Below are positions 34,774 through 43,740 of a stretch of DNA of 64,000 nucleotides, piece by piece. The stretch is taken from NCBI RefSeq assembly GCF_900637185.1, contig NZ_LR134352.1:434001-498000 (forward strand), given 5' to 3'. The notes below the pieces were generated by a model that was not told where the DNA came from, did no database searches, and was given only the letters and a program-made list of their open reading frames with translations. The DNA is from Nocardia asteroides (GTDB taxonomy: Bacteria; Actinomycetota; Actinomycetes; Mycobacteriales; Mycobacteriaceae). Both the position numbers and the translations under genes were made by a program. Within the stretch, counting starts at the first letter, position 1; each line of letters begins with the position of its first letter.

Positions 34774-37612
34774 CGGCCACCCTGGTCCACCTAGAATTAA
34801 CGTTGACAAGCTCCGTCAGCACAAGTCCCGTATGGGAGTCAACAACCGTAATTCGATCAAGGTTTCCGGCGTTTTTAGGCTTCGGCGGCGTACCATTCAG
34901 ATTGCCAAGCAGGTCTGAGAATATGTTCTTGGTCCTGATCACCTCGCCCGTCGGACGCTTGAAAACAATGTTCCCGTCAGGGCTGAACTCCGTTATCTGC
35001 CCCTTTCTGTTCCAGGTGACTTGACCGACGCGAGCATATATTACCACCTCACGAGGGCGACTCATCGGTTTAGCAAGGCCGTCGCGCGCTTCCACCTTAT
35101 CGGATCCGTGCCGGATCCCATCTGTCAGGTCTGCAGCGTCCCGTAGTTCTTTTTGAATCGTAGTGACTTCGACCCGAATAGGTCGCGCACCAGACGCAGG
35201 GAGAAGTAGCAGGTCAAATTCGGGAACGGACCTTTTCGGAGGTTCACCATCCGGTCCGAGTTCAAGGGCCGTTTTAATTCCCATCTTCGGATCCTTGTCC
35301 AGGATCCTTACAACCTCCCTGAGTTCGGTCAGTGCTTGCGCAAATTCCGGGTCAGCCTTTTGTGAGTGCATACGGAGCCAACGGTCCAGATCAACAACCT
35401 TCCCGAGATGTCGGCCGAGAACTGATTCAGCCGCAGCCCGTCGCGCACCGGCATTCGGGGCAGAATCTCCCTTGGAACTCGAACCTTCCGCCGATTGTTT
35501 TTCTGATGCGAATATATCCGGTCGCCTCGGTTCGGTGGCGGGGACGCCGCGAAACCCCTCTGCGGGTACAGCCTGGGGTGAAAGTCGATCGATCCAACTG
35601 CTCATAACCTCGCTCAATACGTCGAGAGTTCTGACCGGTTGATCGCCCCAGTCGCGTATTCGATCTACCTGCTCACGTGCGTATTTGGCTGCCCTGGACC
35701 CTAACCCACTCGCCATCTCCAGTGCTGACTTCGCGCTGCCGCTTATATAGCTGTTCGACCGCCTACGGAAGCCGGAGGAAATTTCGAGCAGTCCAGTTGC
35801 GCCGAACCCTGAACGGGGTCGGATTCCCACACTTCTGAATAGAATCAACCCGCCGACTGCCGTTGCACCGAATTCGAAAGTCGTACCGACCGTGTTGTCC
35901 TTCCACTGCTCGAGCGGAATTCCGGTGAGGTCCTTGACCAGCTCGCCTTCGCGGTCGGGCGGTTGGTAGGTTGTGGATCCGCGGACGAAGTCCGAGCCGC
36001 GTAGCGCGTCGTAACCCGTCATCACCGCGTATTTGGGGAGCGCGAGGTAGAACATGGCAGCGCCCTTGGCCAGGCCGACCACTGCCGTTCCCGCGTTTGC
36101 GAACCTGTTCGGGGCGTCGTAGGTGACGTGGAATGTCCCGTACTGGTCGACACGGATCGACGACATACCTCGGACGCCGTCCTGCATCATGTGAAATGGA
36201 GCGCCAACGGTATCGGAAACAACAGACGCAAGACCGGTCAGTCCGCGCTTCGTCCCCTCCCACGCACGTACATCCCAAGGCTGCACGGGAGCGGGAATTT
36301 CGTTCCTCCAGGCTTCTTTCCCACTTGCATCGAAGTGAACGGTGGTCCGGCCCGATTGCACTGTCTGTGAACCATCGGGAAAGATCGTGTCCAGACGCGG
36401 CCGGCCGTCTTTGTCGAGCGAGAAATCGGTGATCACACCGAGGTGGTTCATCCGGTATGTATGACCGTTCTGAACCCGGAACCACGACTGGTTTCCGTCC
36501 TTGTCGGGCTCTCCCTCCCAATGGTTATCGAATTCATCGATCATCCACCCGGAACGATTCGCGAACATCTGCCCGGTAAATTTGGACTGGAGTTCACCAC
36601 CGGGACCGAGCTTCGTAGACGACATCGTGGCATTGCCGAAATTGTCTACGTGGATGTTGTCGTAAAGGCCCTGCGAGTTCCGGACTCCGATGTCGACTCC
36701 GACTACGCGGCCGGCCGAGTCGAGCGACAGCGTTCGCGACTTCGACGCATCGGGTGAGGTCTCGAACGCGTGGGTGGGGATACCCGAGGTGGAGGTGCCG
36801 GGCGCGAAGTGCTGGCCGTAGCCCAGGCCGTTCGGCCCACCCGACTCGAAGTAGGACGATCCGCCACCGACGTCGTCCTGCCACCGGATGTAGTTCGCCG
36901 TGCCTTCGATCGAAACGATCCGCGCCGTCGACAGCACATTTCCGGCAGCGTCCTTGACCACCGCGTCTACTGTGTTCTTGCCGTTGCCCTCTGGGATCGT
37001 GTACTCGACGACTTGCCCGTTCGGGCGCACTTCCGTCCAGGTCTTTCCCACCTCCTGGCCGTCGGTCGACGGCATCGGTAGCGCGTCCTGGTTCGGGCCT
37101 TTCGCATCGAGCAGCGGATCATGCTCCTCGACGGGGACCGCGGGGGCGGGCGAACCCTGCGGTTGGGTCGCAACCGGAGGTGGCGTCTGGTTACCTGGTA
37201 CTTCAGCAGGAGGCTGGTCGACCGCGGGCGCCGACGGCTTTTGCTGTTCGCGCTCCTGCGCCTGCTGCCGTTTTTCCTGCTCGGCTGCCAGCTTGGACTG
37301 GTGATCGTTGGCACCCGTGGGAGGCGGCTGGCTCGGCAGCGGTCCGTCTATGAAGTCGACCTTCATAGGGCCCAGACCATTGATCGGCTGAGCGGATTGC
37401 ACATCGTCGTTCGCGCGCCCGGTCATATTGCGTACGCCGAGAAGGCGTTCGTATGCCCGAGCCGCTGACGCGGCGGTCATACCGTTGACGTCGTGTACCC
37501 GAGGCGCCGGGGGGCTGCCTGCTCCGGAGTCAGTGCCCGACGGCGTCAGCGAGTTCGTCCATCGCCGATACCCAGAAGGGTCATACGCCGCCTGATCCCT
37601 TGGTACCGCCAT
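34763..37612 (-). CDS. Large polymorphic toxin with unassigned C-terminal toxin domain
   Basis: 949 residues; ATG 37612 preceded by GGAGGTATCGCG. N-terminal about 60 residues are shared with the EndoU toxin at 48046 (W-x2-SLTP-x-G, then PRV-x2-V-x-G and AARAY-x-R-x-L). A Pro/Gln-rich linker (about 100-200) and a long beta-repeat region (about 200-480) follow, then two hydrophobic stretches (about 515-545 and 590-610). The C-terminal about 230 residues (from GARRAAAESVLGRHLGKVVD) are AT-richer and include VPEFDLLLLPASGARPIRVE followed by VTT, faintly like a PD-(D/E)xK nuclease core; this is only a suggestion. Immunity gene overlaps its 3' end. No secretion signal: it is probably carried by or released with the tail particle. 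Confidence 0.82.
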   Translation of the reverse strand: MAVPRDQAAYDPSGYRRWTNSLTPSGTDSGAGSPPAPRVHDVNGMTAASAARAYERLLGVRNMTGRANDDVQSAQPINGLGPMKVDFIDGPLPSQPPPTGANDHQSKLAAEQEKRQQAQEREQQKPSAPAVDQPPAEVPGNQTPPPVATQPQGSPAPAVPVEEHDPLLDAKGPNQDALPMPSTDGQEVGKTWTEVRPNGQVVEYTIPEGNGKNTVDAVVKDAAGNVLSTARIVSIEGTANYIRWQDDVGGGSSYFESGGPNGLGYGQHFAPGTSTSGIPTHAFETSPDASKSRTLSLDSAGRVVGVDIGVRNSQGLYDNIHVDNFGNATMSSTKLGPGGELQSKFTGQMFANRSGWMIDEFDNHWEGEPDKDGNQSWFRVQNGHTYRMNHLGVITDFSLDKDGRPRLDTIFPDGSQTVQSGRTTVHFDASGKEAWRNEIPAPVQPWDVRAWEGTKRGLTGLASVVSDTVGAPFHMMQDGVRGMSSIRVDQYGTFHVTYDAPNRFANAGTAVVGLAKGAAMFYLALPKYAVMTGYDALRGSDFVRGSTTYQPPDREGELVKDLTGIPLEQWKDNTVGTTFEFGATAVGGLILFRSVGIRPRSGFGATGLLEISSGFRRRSNSYISGSAKSALEMASGLGSRAAKYAREQVDRIRDWGDQPVRTLDVLSEVMSSWIDRLSPQAVPAEGFRGVPATEPRRPDIFASEKQSAEGSSSKGDSAPNAGARRAAAESVLGRHLGKVVDLDRWLRMHSQKADPEFAQALTELREVVRILDKDPKMGIKTALELGPDGEPPKRSVPEFDLLLLPASGARPIRVEVTTIQKELRDAADLTDGIRHGSDKVEARDGLAKPMSRPREVVIYARVGQVTWNRKGQITEFSPDGNIVFKRPTGEVIRTKNIFSDLLGNLNGTPPKPKNAGNLDRITVVDSHTGLVLTELVNVNSRWTRVADVD

Positions 37613-37633
37613 CGCGATACCTCCTTCGACTAT

Positions 37634-37674
37634 GCGAGAGCCCAACCCCTGCCAAGGGATTGGGCTCTCTCGCG
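37634..37674 (-). terminator. Hairpin between distal tail gene and toxin gene
   Basis: GCGAGAGCCCAA... pairs with TTGGGCTCTC... (about 37634-37650 with 37656-37674), a long stem located 26 bases after the distal tail gene stop and about 20 bases before the toxin ATG. No T tract. It may act as attenuator or RNA-processing site limiting toxin expression from the tail operon. Confidence 0.55.
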
Positions 37675-37699
37675 CTAGCTGTTCAGTTGGCGGAACCGG

Positions 37700-38599
37700 T
37701 CAGAACGGCCGGGACGACCTCGGGGTCACGGCCCCGATGATGCTCGAGTCGGTCGTACCTTCGTCGACCCGAACCACGATGTCGGTGCTGGCCCACGGGT
37801 CAAGCGATGCCAACCAGCGACGGCCGGCCAGCTGACCCCACACATTCACCACCGCCGAACTGTCCGTGGTGTAGAGCCGGGCCGTGCGATGACGCGGATG
37901 CGTATCGATACGCAGGGTCTGGCCCGCCGTCAGTCGCGGGGTCTGCACCATGCGCGGCTGGCCGGTGTCGCTGGGCATCGGGTCGAGGATCGACCAGCGT
38001 CCTGGACCGTTCATGGTGTAGCGGGGCCACGCCGGCTGGTCGGCTGCGTTGCGCAGGCGCAGGACGCCTTCGCTGGCGCCGGCCGCGTTGGTCCAGACCT
38101 GCGTCTCGTCGAAGTGATGCGCGAGCGGATCCATGGCGGTCGCCGAAATCTTGTACATAGCGAATCCGTTGCGGGCCGGATCGATATCGCCCGCGGGTTC
38201 GGGTGCGCCGTCGAGCTGGAACTGCTGGAACCGCCAGCCCTGATGCCGGGTGAAGTAGCCGACCGTGACCGGCTTGTCGGTGGACCAGCCACGGAACCAC
38301 GCGTCGTGCACGGCGAGGAACTCACGCACCGGGTTGGATTCGCTTGCACCGTCCGCGCTGGAGACGATGGCCAAGAAGTCCCATTCCTTCTTCCAGCGGA
38401 CAGACCGCGCGAAGGTGGCACCGTCCTGCCGGGCACCCTCGGTTGTCAGCAGCTGGACCGGCGCGAACATGAAACCTGTTTGTGCCGAGAGCCTTACGCC
38501 CTCGCGCCCTGCGTTGGGGCCTGCCAGGTGCCAGACCCGGCCGTTGATATCCCAGACCACGATCTTGGTGTCCTGGGTAGTGAGCAGTTGGTGGGTCAT
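37700..38599 (-). CDS. Distal tail (Dit-like) / minor tail protein
   Basis: 299 residues. ATG 38599 overlaps the tape-measure stop (ATGA). Pattern of siphophage distal tail proteins following the tape measure: VWDINGRVWHLAGPNAGREG, VRWKKEWDFLAIVSSADGAS, FTRHQGWRFQQFQLDGAPEP, a galectin-like C-terminal beta domain with PRYTMNGPGRWSILDPMPSD. It caps the tail tube and binds the hub. Confidence 0.82.
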   Translation of the reverse strand: MTHQLLTTQDTKIVVWDINGRVWHLAGPNAGREGVRLSAQTGFMFAPVQLLTTEGARQDGATFARSVRWKKEWDFLAIVSSADGASESNPVREFLAVHDAWFRGWSTDKPVTVGYFTRHQGWRFQQFQLDGAPEPAGDIDPARNGFAMYKISATAMDPLAHHFDETQVWTNAAGASEGVLRLRNAADQPAWPRYTMNGPGRWSILDPMPSDTGQPRMVQTPRLTAGQTLRIDTHPRHRTARLYTTDSSAVVNVWGQLAGRRWLASLDPWASTDIVVRVDEGTTDSSIIGAVTPRSSRPF

Positions 38600-40812
38600 C
38601 GCCCGAGCCCTCCTCCGCGTTGCTGAGCAAACGATTGACGGCGCTGGACGCGGGCGATCGACATCGCAACGCTCTTGGGATCCATACCGTTGAAGTTGAA
38701 GATGTCGCCGCGGGCGGTGTGCCCGCCGACTCCTTCGGCAAGGTCGGTCAGGCCGAAGCCGGTGCCGACGAGTTCCTTGGCCGTGCTCGCCACCCATTCG
38801 ATGGGCTTGGCCACCAGATCGACCGCCTTGCCCGCGCCGATCGAACCGACCAGCGAACCGAGCACACCGCCGACAGCCGCGCCGGCGGGACCGGCGATCG
38901 CGGTGCCGATCCCCGCGCCGATGAAGCTGCCGAGCTGACCGGCAGCGGTTTCCGCCACGCCCTTCGCCGCGCCGGTGATGCCCTTGACCAACCCACCGGA
39001 GGAAGTGCCGGAGAGGAATCCCTGGATACCCGCGGTCAGGTTGTCAGCCTCGTTCATCTTAAATTGCTTCTGCTGCTCACCAGGAACGAAATACGAGCCC
39101 TCGGGATCGATACCCAGCTGAGCCAGCAGCGGACTGTCGACACCCAGCGCCGAGGTGATCTGCGGGATGTTCAGCGCACCCGCCAGCGCGCCGAGGTCGG
39201 CACCGAAGTCACTGACAGCCGGATTGCCGCTGAGACCGAAGGATTCGGCCAGCTTGTTCGCCATCGAACTGCCGACCACGGCACCTCGATCGATACTGTC
39301 GGCACCGCTGTAGGTGGTCCAGTACTTCTCGTCGACGAGTGACTTGCCGTTGAGGGCTGGTGTGCGCGGCGTGGTCGCGGGACCGGTCTCGGTCTTGGTC
39401 GCTTCGGGATACCACACCCACGCACCGCCGCCGGCGGAGTCACCACCGCTGACGATGACGCTGCTGCCGCCGCCACCGGTGGTAGTCGTACTGCCACCGC
39501 CGGTGATAGTGGTACCGCCACCCACACCGTCCCAGGTCGTGGCTCCCGCGGGTGAAGCGCCGCCGGGCGCTACAGCACCACCGGCCCCGCCCTCGGTGAA
39601 CGTCGGGGTTCCGGTCGGACCGATCTCGGTCTTCAGCGACATGGCGGCCGTGAGACCGCCGCCGAAGCGCGACCCGAGCGCCTGGCCGAGCGACTCACCG
39701 ATCACCGGTGCCATGTCACCGGCAGGGCCGAGAGCTGGGGCGATGGCGTTCCCCAATGCCAAACCGACGCGGCCGCCGGCCTCGGTCGCCGAGGACATGA
39801 TGCCCGCGGTCAGCGCCTCCGACAACGCCATCAGCGGCGCGACGGACCCGTCGGCGGACGCGGTGGACGGATCGGCGAAGGCCGGCGCCACATTCATCAC
39901 GCCCTGCGGCTCTACCTGTAGCTGCGCCGAGAGCGCGGGACCGTTCTCCGCGAACGCCGCGCCCTGCTGTCCGAGATCGACTTTCATCGGATCGTTCGTT
40001 CGGCGGCTGTAGGCACCACCGCCGCGGAAGACCGGCGCGAGGGCGCCACCCAGCGCGGCACCTGCGGCGCCTGCCGCATCGAGCGCCGCGCCTGCCACGC
40101 CACCGATCACGTCGGCGGCCAAACCCGTGCCGAGCAGTGAACGCCAACGCTCCGGGTCGTTCACCGCGGAGTCGCCCACCAGTCCACCGGCGGCGAACCC
40201 GGGCAACATACCGGCCAGATAGCCCGGCGACGGCACCCATCCCGCGTTGATCGCTTCCAGCAGCGGCAGCGCGTTGGCGGTCGAGGCAGCGTTCACGACG
40301 AACTCGCCCTTGGACAACCGTGCCAGGATCGAGTCACTGGTCCCGGTGCCGGGACCAATGACGGTGCCGCCGTGCGCATAGCCCGGCACATCGGCCTCCA
40401 CCGCAGCATTGTCGGAAGGGGGCTTCGCGGGGTTGAACAGAGTTGTCTTCGAGGTGAACTTGATCAGCCTGGTCTTGCTGTCGGCGGCATCGCCGTCCGG
40501 ACGGAGCAGATCCAAAGCTTGCCCGGCCACGCGTTCGGCAATCGCGCCGGGCTGTGTACCGAGTACATCGGCGAGCACACTGTCCATCAGCCCGAAGATT
40601 CCGGAACCGATCAGTCTGTTGGGCGGGATGCGGCCATCCGCGCCGAGCATGATCGGGTCCTCGTCGGGGAGGGTGATTGTCGCGGTGCCGGAACCGCCCT
40701 CCCAGACAGCTCCACTGGGCAACCTGACCCGCTTTCCCGGAGCAGGCTGACCGCTCGTGGTCATCGCGAGAACGTCCGGCAAGGTCATCGCCGTTGGGCG
40801 TTTCTTCTTCAC
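38596..40812 (-). CDS. Tape measure protein
   Basis: 738 residues from GTG 40812. Gly/Ala-rich with small-residue helices. Signature of actinophage tape measures: GYAHGGTVIGPGTGTSDSIL followed by ARLSKGEFVVNAASTANALP, hydrophobic Gly-rich segments near residues 235-275 and 630-680, and C-terminal ARVQRRQSFAQQRGGG. Length should set tail length, about 110 nm at 0.15 nm per residue (estimate). Short for the family, as the usual long coiled-coil N-terminus is absent; this fits a compact tail. Confidence 0.85.
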   Translation of the reverse strand: MKKKRPTAMTLPDVLAMTTSGQPAPGKRVRLPSGAVWEGGSGTATITLPDEDPIMLGADGRIPPNRLIGSGIFGLMDSVLADVLGTQPGAIAERVAGQALDLLRPDGDAADSKTRLIKFTSKTTLFNPAKPPSDNAAVEADVPGYAHGGTVIGPGTGTSDSILARLSKGEFVVNAASTANALPLLEAINAGWVPSPGYLAGMLPGFAAGGLVGDSAVNDPERWRSLLGTGLAADVIGGVAGAALDAAGAAGAALGGALAPVFRGGGAYSRRTNDPMKVDLGQQGAAFAENGPALSAQLQVEPQGVMNVAPAFADPSTASADGSVAPLMALSEALTAGIMSSATEAGGRVGLALGNAIAPALGPAGDMAPVIGESLGQALGSRFGGGLTAAMSLKTEIGPTGTPTFTEGGAGGAVAPGGASPAGATTWDGVGGGTTITGGGSTTTTGGGGSSVIVSGGDSAGGGAWVWYPEATKTETGPATTPRTPALNGKSLVDEKYWTTYSGADSIDRGAVVGSSMANKLAESFGLSGNPAVSDFGADLGALAGALNIPQITSALGVDSPLLAQLGIDPEGSYFVPGEQQKQFKMNEADNLTAGIQGFLSGTSSGGLVKGITGAAKGVAETAAGQLGSFIGAGIGTAIAGPAGAAVGGVLGSLVGSIGAGKAVDLVAKPIEWVASTAKELVGTGFGLTDLAEGVGGHTARGDIFNFNGMDPKSVAMSIARVQRRQSFAQQRGGGLGR

Positions 40813-40859
40813 AATTGGTATCCACTTTCTGCGTTCGACCGCTCCGGGACTGCAGCTCC

Positions 40860-41249
40860 CTAGCCGGACCAACCGAGGAAGTCGTTCATCTGAGCGAGTT
40901 CCGTTGCAGTACCGACACGCTCCCGATCCGATCGAATTCCGGGTCGTGCGATCGGCTCCGGGCGATTACGCCCGCGCCGGCCGTCGTCGGTCCGCGCCCA
41001 CATCAGCCAGCGGAGGCTGTCGGCGACTTCGGCCAGGAGATGCTCGGCCACCTGCCATCGGCTGGCTTCGGGATACATGGCCCGGTGTAGCGCCGAGTCC
41101 GGCGGCAGGTGCTTCACGATCACCCGCAGCTCAGCCCAGCCGAGCCCCGCGGTGCCGAGCATCCGCCTGCGCAGACCCAGGACGATCAGATCGAATTCGA
41201 TTGCCTCGCCATACTCTTCGAGGAGAGCATCGAGGCTTAGGATTCCCCC
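40860..41249 (-). CDS. GT extension of the tail assembly chaperone (DUF5361-like), reached by -1 frameshift
   Basis: 129 codons in the -1 frame relative to the upstream chaperone gene, without its own start. LDALLEEYGEAIEFDLIVLG and LGWAELRVIVKHLPPDSALH match the T-domain family (DUF5361) of actinophage chaperones. The two frames overlap at CTGGGGGAA (41243-41251), where a tRNA-Gly on GGG can slip back one base. Product: a G-T fusion that binds the tape measure during assembly. Confidence 0.8.
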   Translation of the reverse strand, partial: GGILSLDALLEEYGEAIEFDLIVLGLRRRMLGTAGLGWAELRVIVKHLPPDSALHRAMYPEASRWQVAEHLLAEVADSLRWLMWARTDDGRRGRNRPEPIARPGIRSDRERVGTATELAQMNDFLGWSG

Positions 41250-41524
41250 AGGCTCAGCCCCGAGTGCGCGCGCCATGCCTCGAGGAACTCGTGGTAGGCG
41301 TCGGGTTCCATCTCGTCGAGCGCGGCCAGCGCGTCGACCGTGAGGCTCAGTTCGAGCAGGGTATACATCGCATCGACATCGCCGAGGCGCCGGATACGGC
41401 GCACCAGACCGGGCTTGAGGTAGGACAGCGAGGGAAGCACGATGTCGGTGCCGTCGACGGTGTAGGTGAAGTCGTCCTTCACCGGTGCGGGCTGGGCGAA
41501 CTTGCCGGCAGCAGGAGAAGTCAT
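41237..41524 (-). CDS. Tail assembly chaperone G
   Basis: 95 residues; GAAAGGG upstream of ATG 41524. VDGTDIVLPSLSYLKPGLVR, LGDVDAMYTLLELSLTVDAL and DAYHEFLEAWRAHSGLSLGE are typical of actinophage G-type chaperones. Ends in TAA just after the slippery GGGGGA. Between major tail protein and tape measure, as in all siphophages. Confidence 0.82.
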   Translation of the reverse strand: MTSPAAGKFAQPAPVKDDFTYTVDGTDIVLPSLSYLKPGLVRRIRRLGDVDAMYTLLELSLTVDALAALDEMEPDAYHEFLEAWRAHSGLSLGES

Positions 41525-41575
41525 GGGTAGCAGACCCTTTCGTTGCGAGAGAGATTCGATTGGTGAACAGGAGGG

Positions 41576-41628
41576 CCCAGCGGCGGCGGGCGGGCCTGCG
41601 CATAGGTGTGTAACCCGCCGCCACTGGG
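41576..41628 (-). terminator. Hairpin downstream of the major tail gene
   Basis: 15-bp arms (41576-41590 and 41614-41628) with a single G-U type mismatch around a 23-nt loop, 14 bases after the major tail stop. Likely partial terminator or mRNA stabiliser giving high major-tail expression relative to the genes behind it. Confidence 0.65.
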
Positions 41629-41641
41629 GGACTAGAGAGGA

Positions 41642-42229
41642 TCAGGCAGTCTTGATGCCGTCGTCGAGGTAGCGGTAGGCCTTGACGCCGGTGTCGTCCT
41701 TGAAGGCCTCGACATTGATGGTGAAACCGGCCAGCTCGTTGGACACGAACTTCTTCTCGGTGATCGAGGAGATCTTGGCGTTCGGCAGCACGATGCGCAG
41801 CTTCTTGTCCTCGGTCTTCATGTCGAAGACCCACGAGCGACGCGGCAGCACCAGGCCGGTTTCCTTGACATTGATCAGCTTGCCGGAGGTGGCGGTGGCC
41901 GCGGTCGCGGTCACGTTGTTCTCACCGAAGATCTCGCTGAGCACGTCCTGGTCCCACACCGCGTACAGGGTGAGGCCGAAGCGCACCGAGTGCTCGGTCT
42001 GCAGCTGGGCGATGATGTCGGCGTTCCAGTCCTTGACCGTCTCCACCTTGCGCTCACCGAGCGACTCGATGCCGTCCTCGGAAACGTAGCCGAGGGCCTT
42101 GAACGCGGGGTCGATGACGCCCGCCGCGGTAGTCGGCAGAGTGGAGTTGAGCGGCGCCACCAGGACACCGCCGGAAACGGCCAGGTTCGGGGTACCGGCG
42201 CCGATGTAGTTGCTGGAAGGCAGAGCCAT
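41642..42229 (-). CDS. Major tail (tube) protein
   Basis: 195 residues; AAGGGAG before ATG 42229. Actinophage major-tail pattern: GTPNLAVSGGVLVAPLNSTL, AFKALGYVSEDGIESLGERK, EHSVRFGLTLYAVWDQDVLS and the beta-strand VLPRRSWVFDMKTEDKKLRI. Forms the stacked hexamer rings of the tube. Placed between tail terminator and chaperones. Confidence 0.88.
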   Translation of the reverse strand: MALPSSNYIGAGTPNLAVSGGVLVAPLNSTLPTTAAGVIDPAFKALGYVSEDGIESLGERKVETVKDWNADIIAQLQTEHSVRFGLTLYAVWDQDVLSEIFGENNVTATAATATSGKLINVKETGLVLPRRSWVFDMKTEDKKLRIVLPNAKISSITEKKFVSNELAGFTINVEAFKDDTGVKAYRYLDDGIKTA

Positions 42230-42301
42230 TGTGTTTACTCCCTTGGGATTGTTGCGCAGGCCCTCGGGATTGGTACTTCAGTTGTTCGACTCCGTAGGGA
42301 G

Positions 42302-42739
42302 TCAGGCGAGGACGGTGCCTCGCACAATCAGGTCGGCGACCAGTGTGTACCGCGGAGCGGCGGTCGCCGGATCGGTGTCGTTCTCCATGCCGGCGTCCTC
42401 GACCTGGTCGCACCAGACGGTGCCCAGATAGCCGGGAGCGGCCGCACTCAGGATCGAACGCACAAGGGCGGCAAGGGTTGCCGCTCCGCCCGCGTCGTCG
42501 GTGCATTCGAGAACGACGCGAGGACGATCCAGGATCAGGTGGGCGCTTCTGCGGCCCTCCCGATCCTCGACGTCGACTCGAGCCTTTCGGTCATTTCTGG
42601 CTACGCGGACCATGCGGCCGGGCCGAGGATCGGGTGTCCTCACGACTACCGTTGCGGTGTCGGAGACTGCGTCGATTTCTCCTGCAAGATATTCGACCAA
42701 AATTTGCTCGATATCAGCAAACAAGACTCTTTCATTCAT
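42302..42739 (-). CDS. Tail terminator-like protein
   Basis: 145 residues; AAGGATTC before ATG 42739. ERVLFADIEQILVEYLAGEI, RTPDPRPGRMVRVARNDRKA and DQVEDAGMENDTDPATAAPR follow small actinophage proteins directly upstream of the major tail gene (tail terminator / tail-completion class). In a phage it joins tail to head; in a headless particle it would close the top of the tube. Confidence 0.72.
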   Translation of the reverse strand: MNERVLFADIEQILVEYLAGEIDAVSDTATVVVRTPDPRPGRMVRVARNDRKARVDVEDREGRRSAHLILDRPRVVLECTDDAGGAATLAALVRSILSAAAPGYLGTVWCDQVEDAGMENDTDPATAAPRYTLVADLIVRGTVLA

Positions 42740-42749
42740 TGTTGAATCC

Positions 42750-42899
42750 TTAGTAAATCATACTCCGTGACTGAATCATCAGAAATACCCAGCGGCCAGC
42801 CGGGAACTTTAATCTATACGACAAAGGACGAAATAGCCCGTAGACGGCAAACAACATCTCCAAATCATCTGCCACTCGGGTGCATCCGATTTCAGGCAT
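42750..42899 (-). CDS. Possible 49-residue protein or displaced gene end
   Basis: ATG 42899; protein-like (MPEIGCTRVADDLEMLFAVY, LSYRLKFPAGRWVFLMIQSR). The same frame stays open and protein-like for several codons upstream (PADGIDTPWA), in a different frame from the immunity gene that ends at 42914. It may be the C-terminal piece of a broken immunity gene. No ribosome site. Confidence 0.35.
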   Translation of the reverse strand: MPEIGCTRVADDLEMLFAVYGLFRPLSYRLKFPAGRWVFLMIQSRSMIY

Positions 42900-42913
42900 A
42901 GCCCAGGGCGTAT

Positions 42914-43507
42914 CTATACCATCCGCAGGCGCAGCGGCAACGGAAGATACGCAGATGTAGACTCGACCCTGTACCCTTTACTGAGCGCCATACATGCGAT
43001 AGCCGTCAAAGGTAGCGAGACCCAACTTTCGGAAGTCCACGATCTATCCGCTTGCACATTCTGCGAGGAGAAAGCATCTATGGGCATTGCGGCTAGCAGA
43101 TCTAGGCGCCTCGCGTCGCCGAGTATCACAGCAATCCAGAACGCGTTAAAGAAGTCTACGGGCGTAAGAGATACCTGATAAGATGAGCGTTCCGATTTCC
43201 GTTGACCATTATAATCGGTAAACAGGGAGCCGTTTGCCGACGAGCCCTCGCGCCGAGTAGCGTCAACCAGATCCACCAAAGCCTCATAGGCATCCAAGAC
43301 AGCAGCAGCCGTACTTTTGGCGGCAAACCAATCAGGCTCCTCAAGAGCAAGAAGGTGAAGGAGACGATTCAGTAACAGGTCAGGGAGGATACTAGCCGTC
43401 CTCGGGTCTTCAGCGCCGTCCTGCACAAATGCACTTACCTGCGCATCTATAGCCATGATTCTATCGTGGACATATGCATGGTCAGTGTATGGACGTTCGA
43501 TCAACAC
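42914..43507 (-). CDS. Putative immunity protein (Imm49-like)
   Basis: About 197 residues from GTG 43507 (GGAGG 12 bases upstream). Helical; DPRTASILPDLLLNRLLHLL, TPVDFFNAFWIAVILGDARR and LDLLAAMPIDAFSS resemble the Imm49 type of immunity protein. AT-rich. Third in a row of immunity-like genes after the EndoU toxin; since only one toxin is present, it is probably an orphan immunity gene protecting against a related toxin of other strains (inference). Confidence 0.6.
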   Translation of the reverse strand: MLIERPYTDHAYVHDRIMAIDAQVSAFVQDGAEDPRTASILPDLLLNRLLHLLALEEPDWFAAKSTAAAVLDAYEALVDLVDATRREGSSANGSLFTDYNGQRKSERSSYQVSLTPVDFFNAFWIAVILGDARRLDLLAAMPIDAFSSQNVQADRSWTSESWVSLPLTAIACMALSKGYRVESTSAYLPLPLRLRMV

Positions 43508-43563
43508 GAAGACGATCCACCCTCCCAAATATTGAACCGGCGCATCTTACTATCCCACGTGCA

Positions 43564-43740
43564 CTACACCGACGCCCGGCCTTCCGTAGACAAAACCATA
43601 CCAAACTCTGCCATCTTCAGCGCTTGGCGAAGTTCATCTGCCGGCATGGCTTCACTACGTCATTCCAGGCCCCGCCGCTGCATCATCCTCACATATAGAA
43701 TCAGCCAACAATTGCCGCAAATAGCCGTTGACCCATGTCA
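43564..43740 (-). pseudogene. Fragments between immunity genes
   Basis: Two protein-like pieces. One, ending at 43655, reads WFALTWVNGYLRQLLADSIC and continues to AGPGMT in a frame different from the gene at 43738; it looks like that gene's original C-terminus after a frameshift. The other (43647-43564) is a 27-residue frame starting MPADELRQALKMAEFG. Both suggest decay or recombination of cassettes. Confidence 0.4.
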
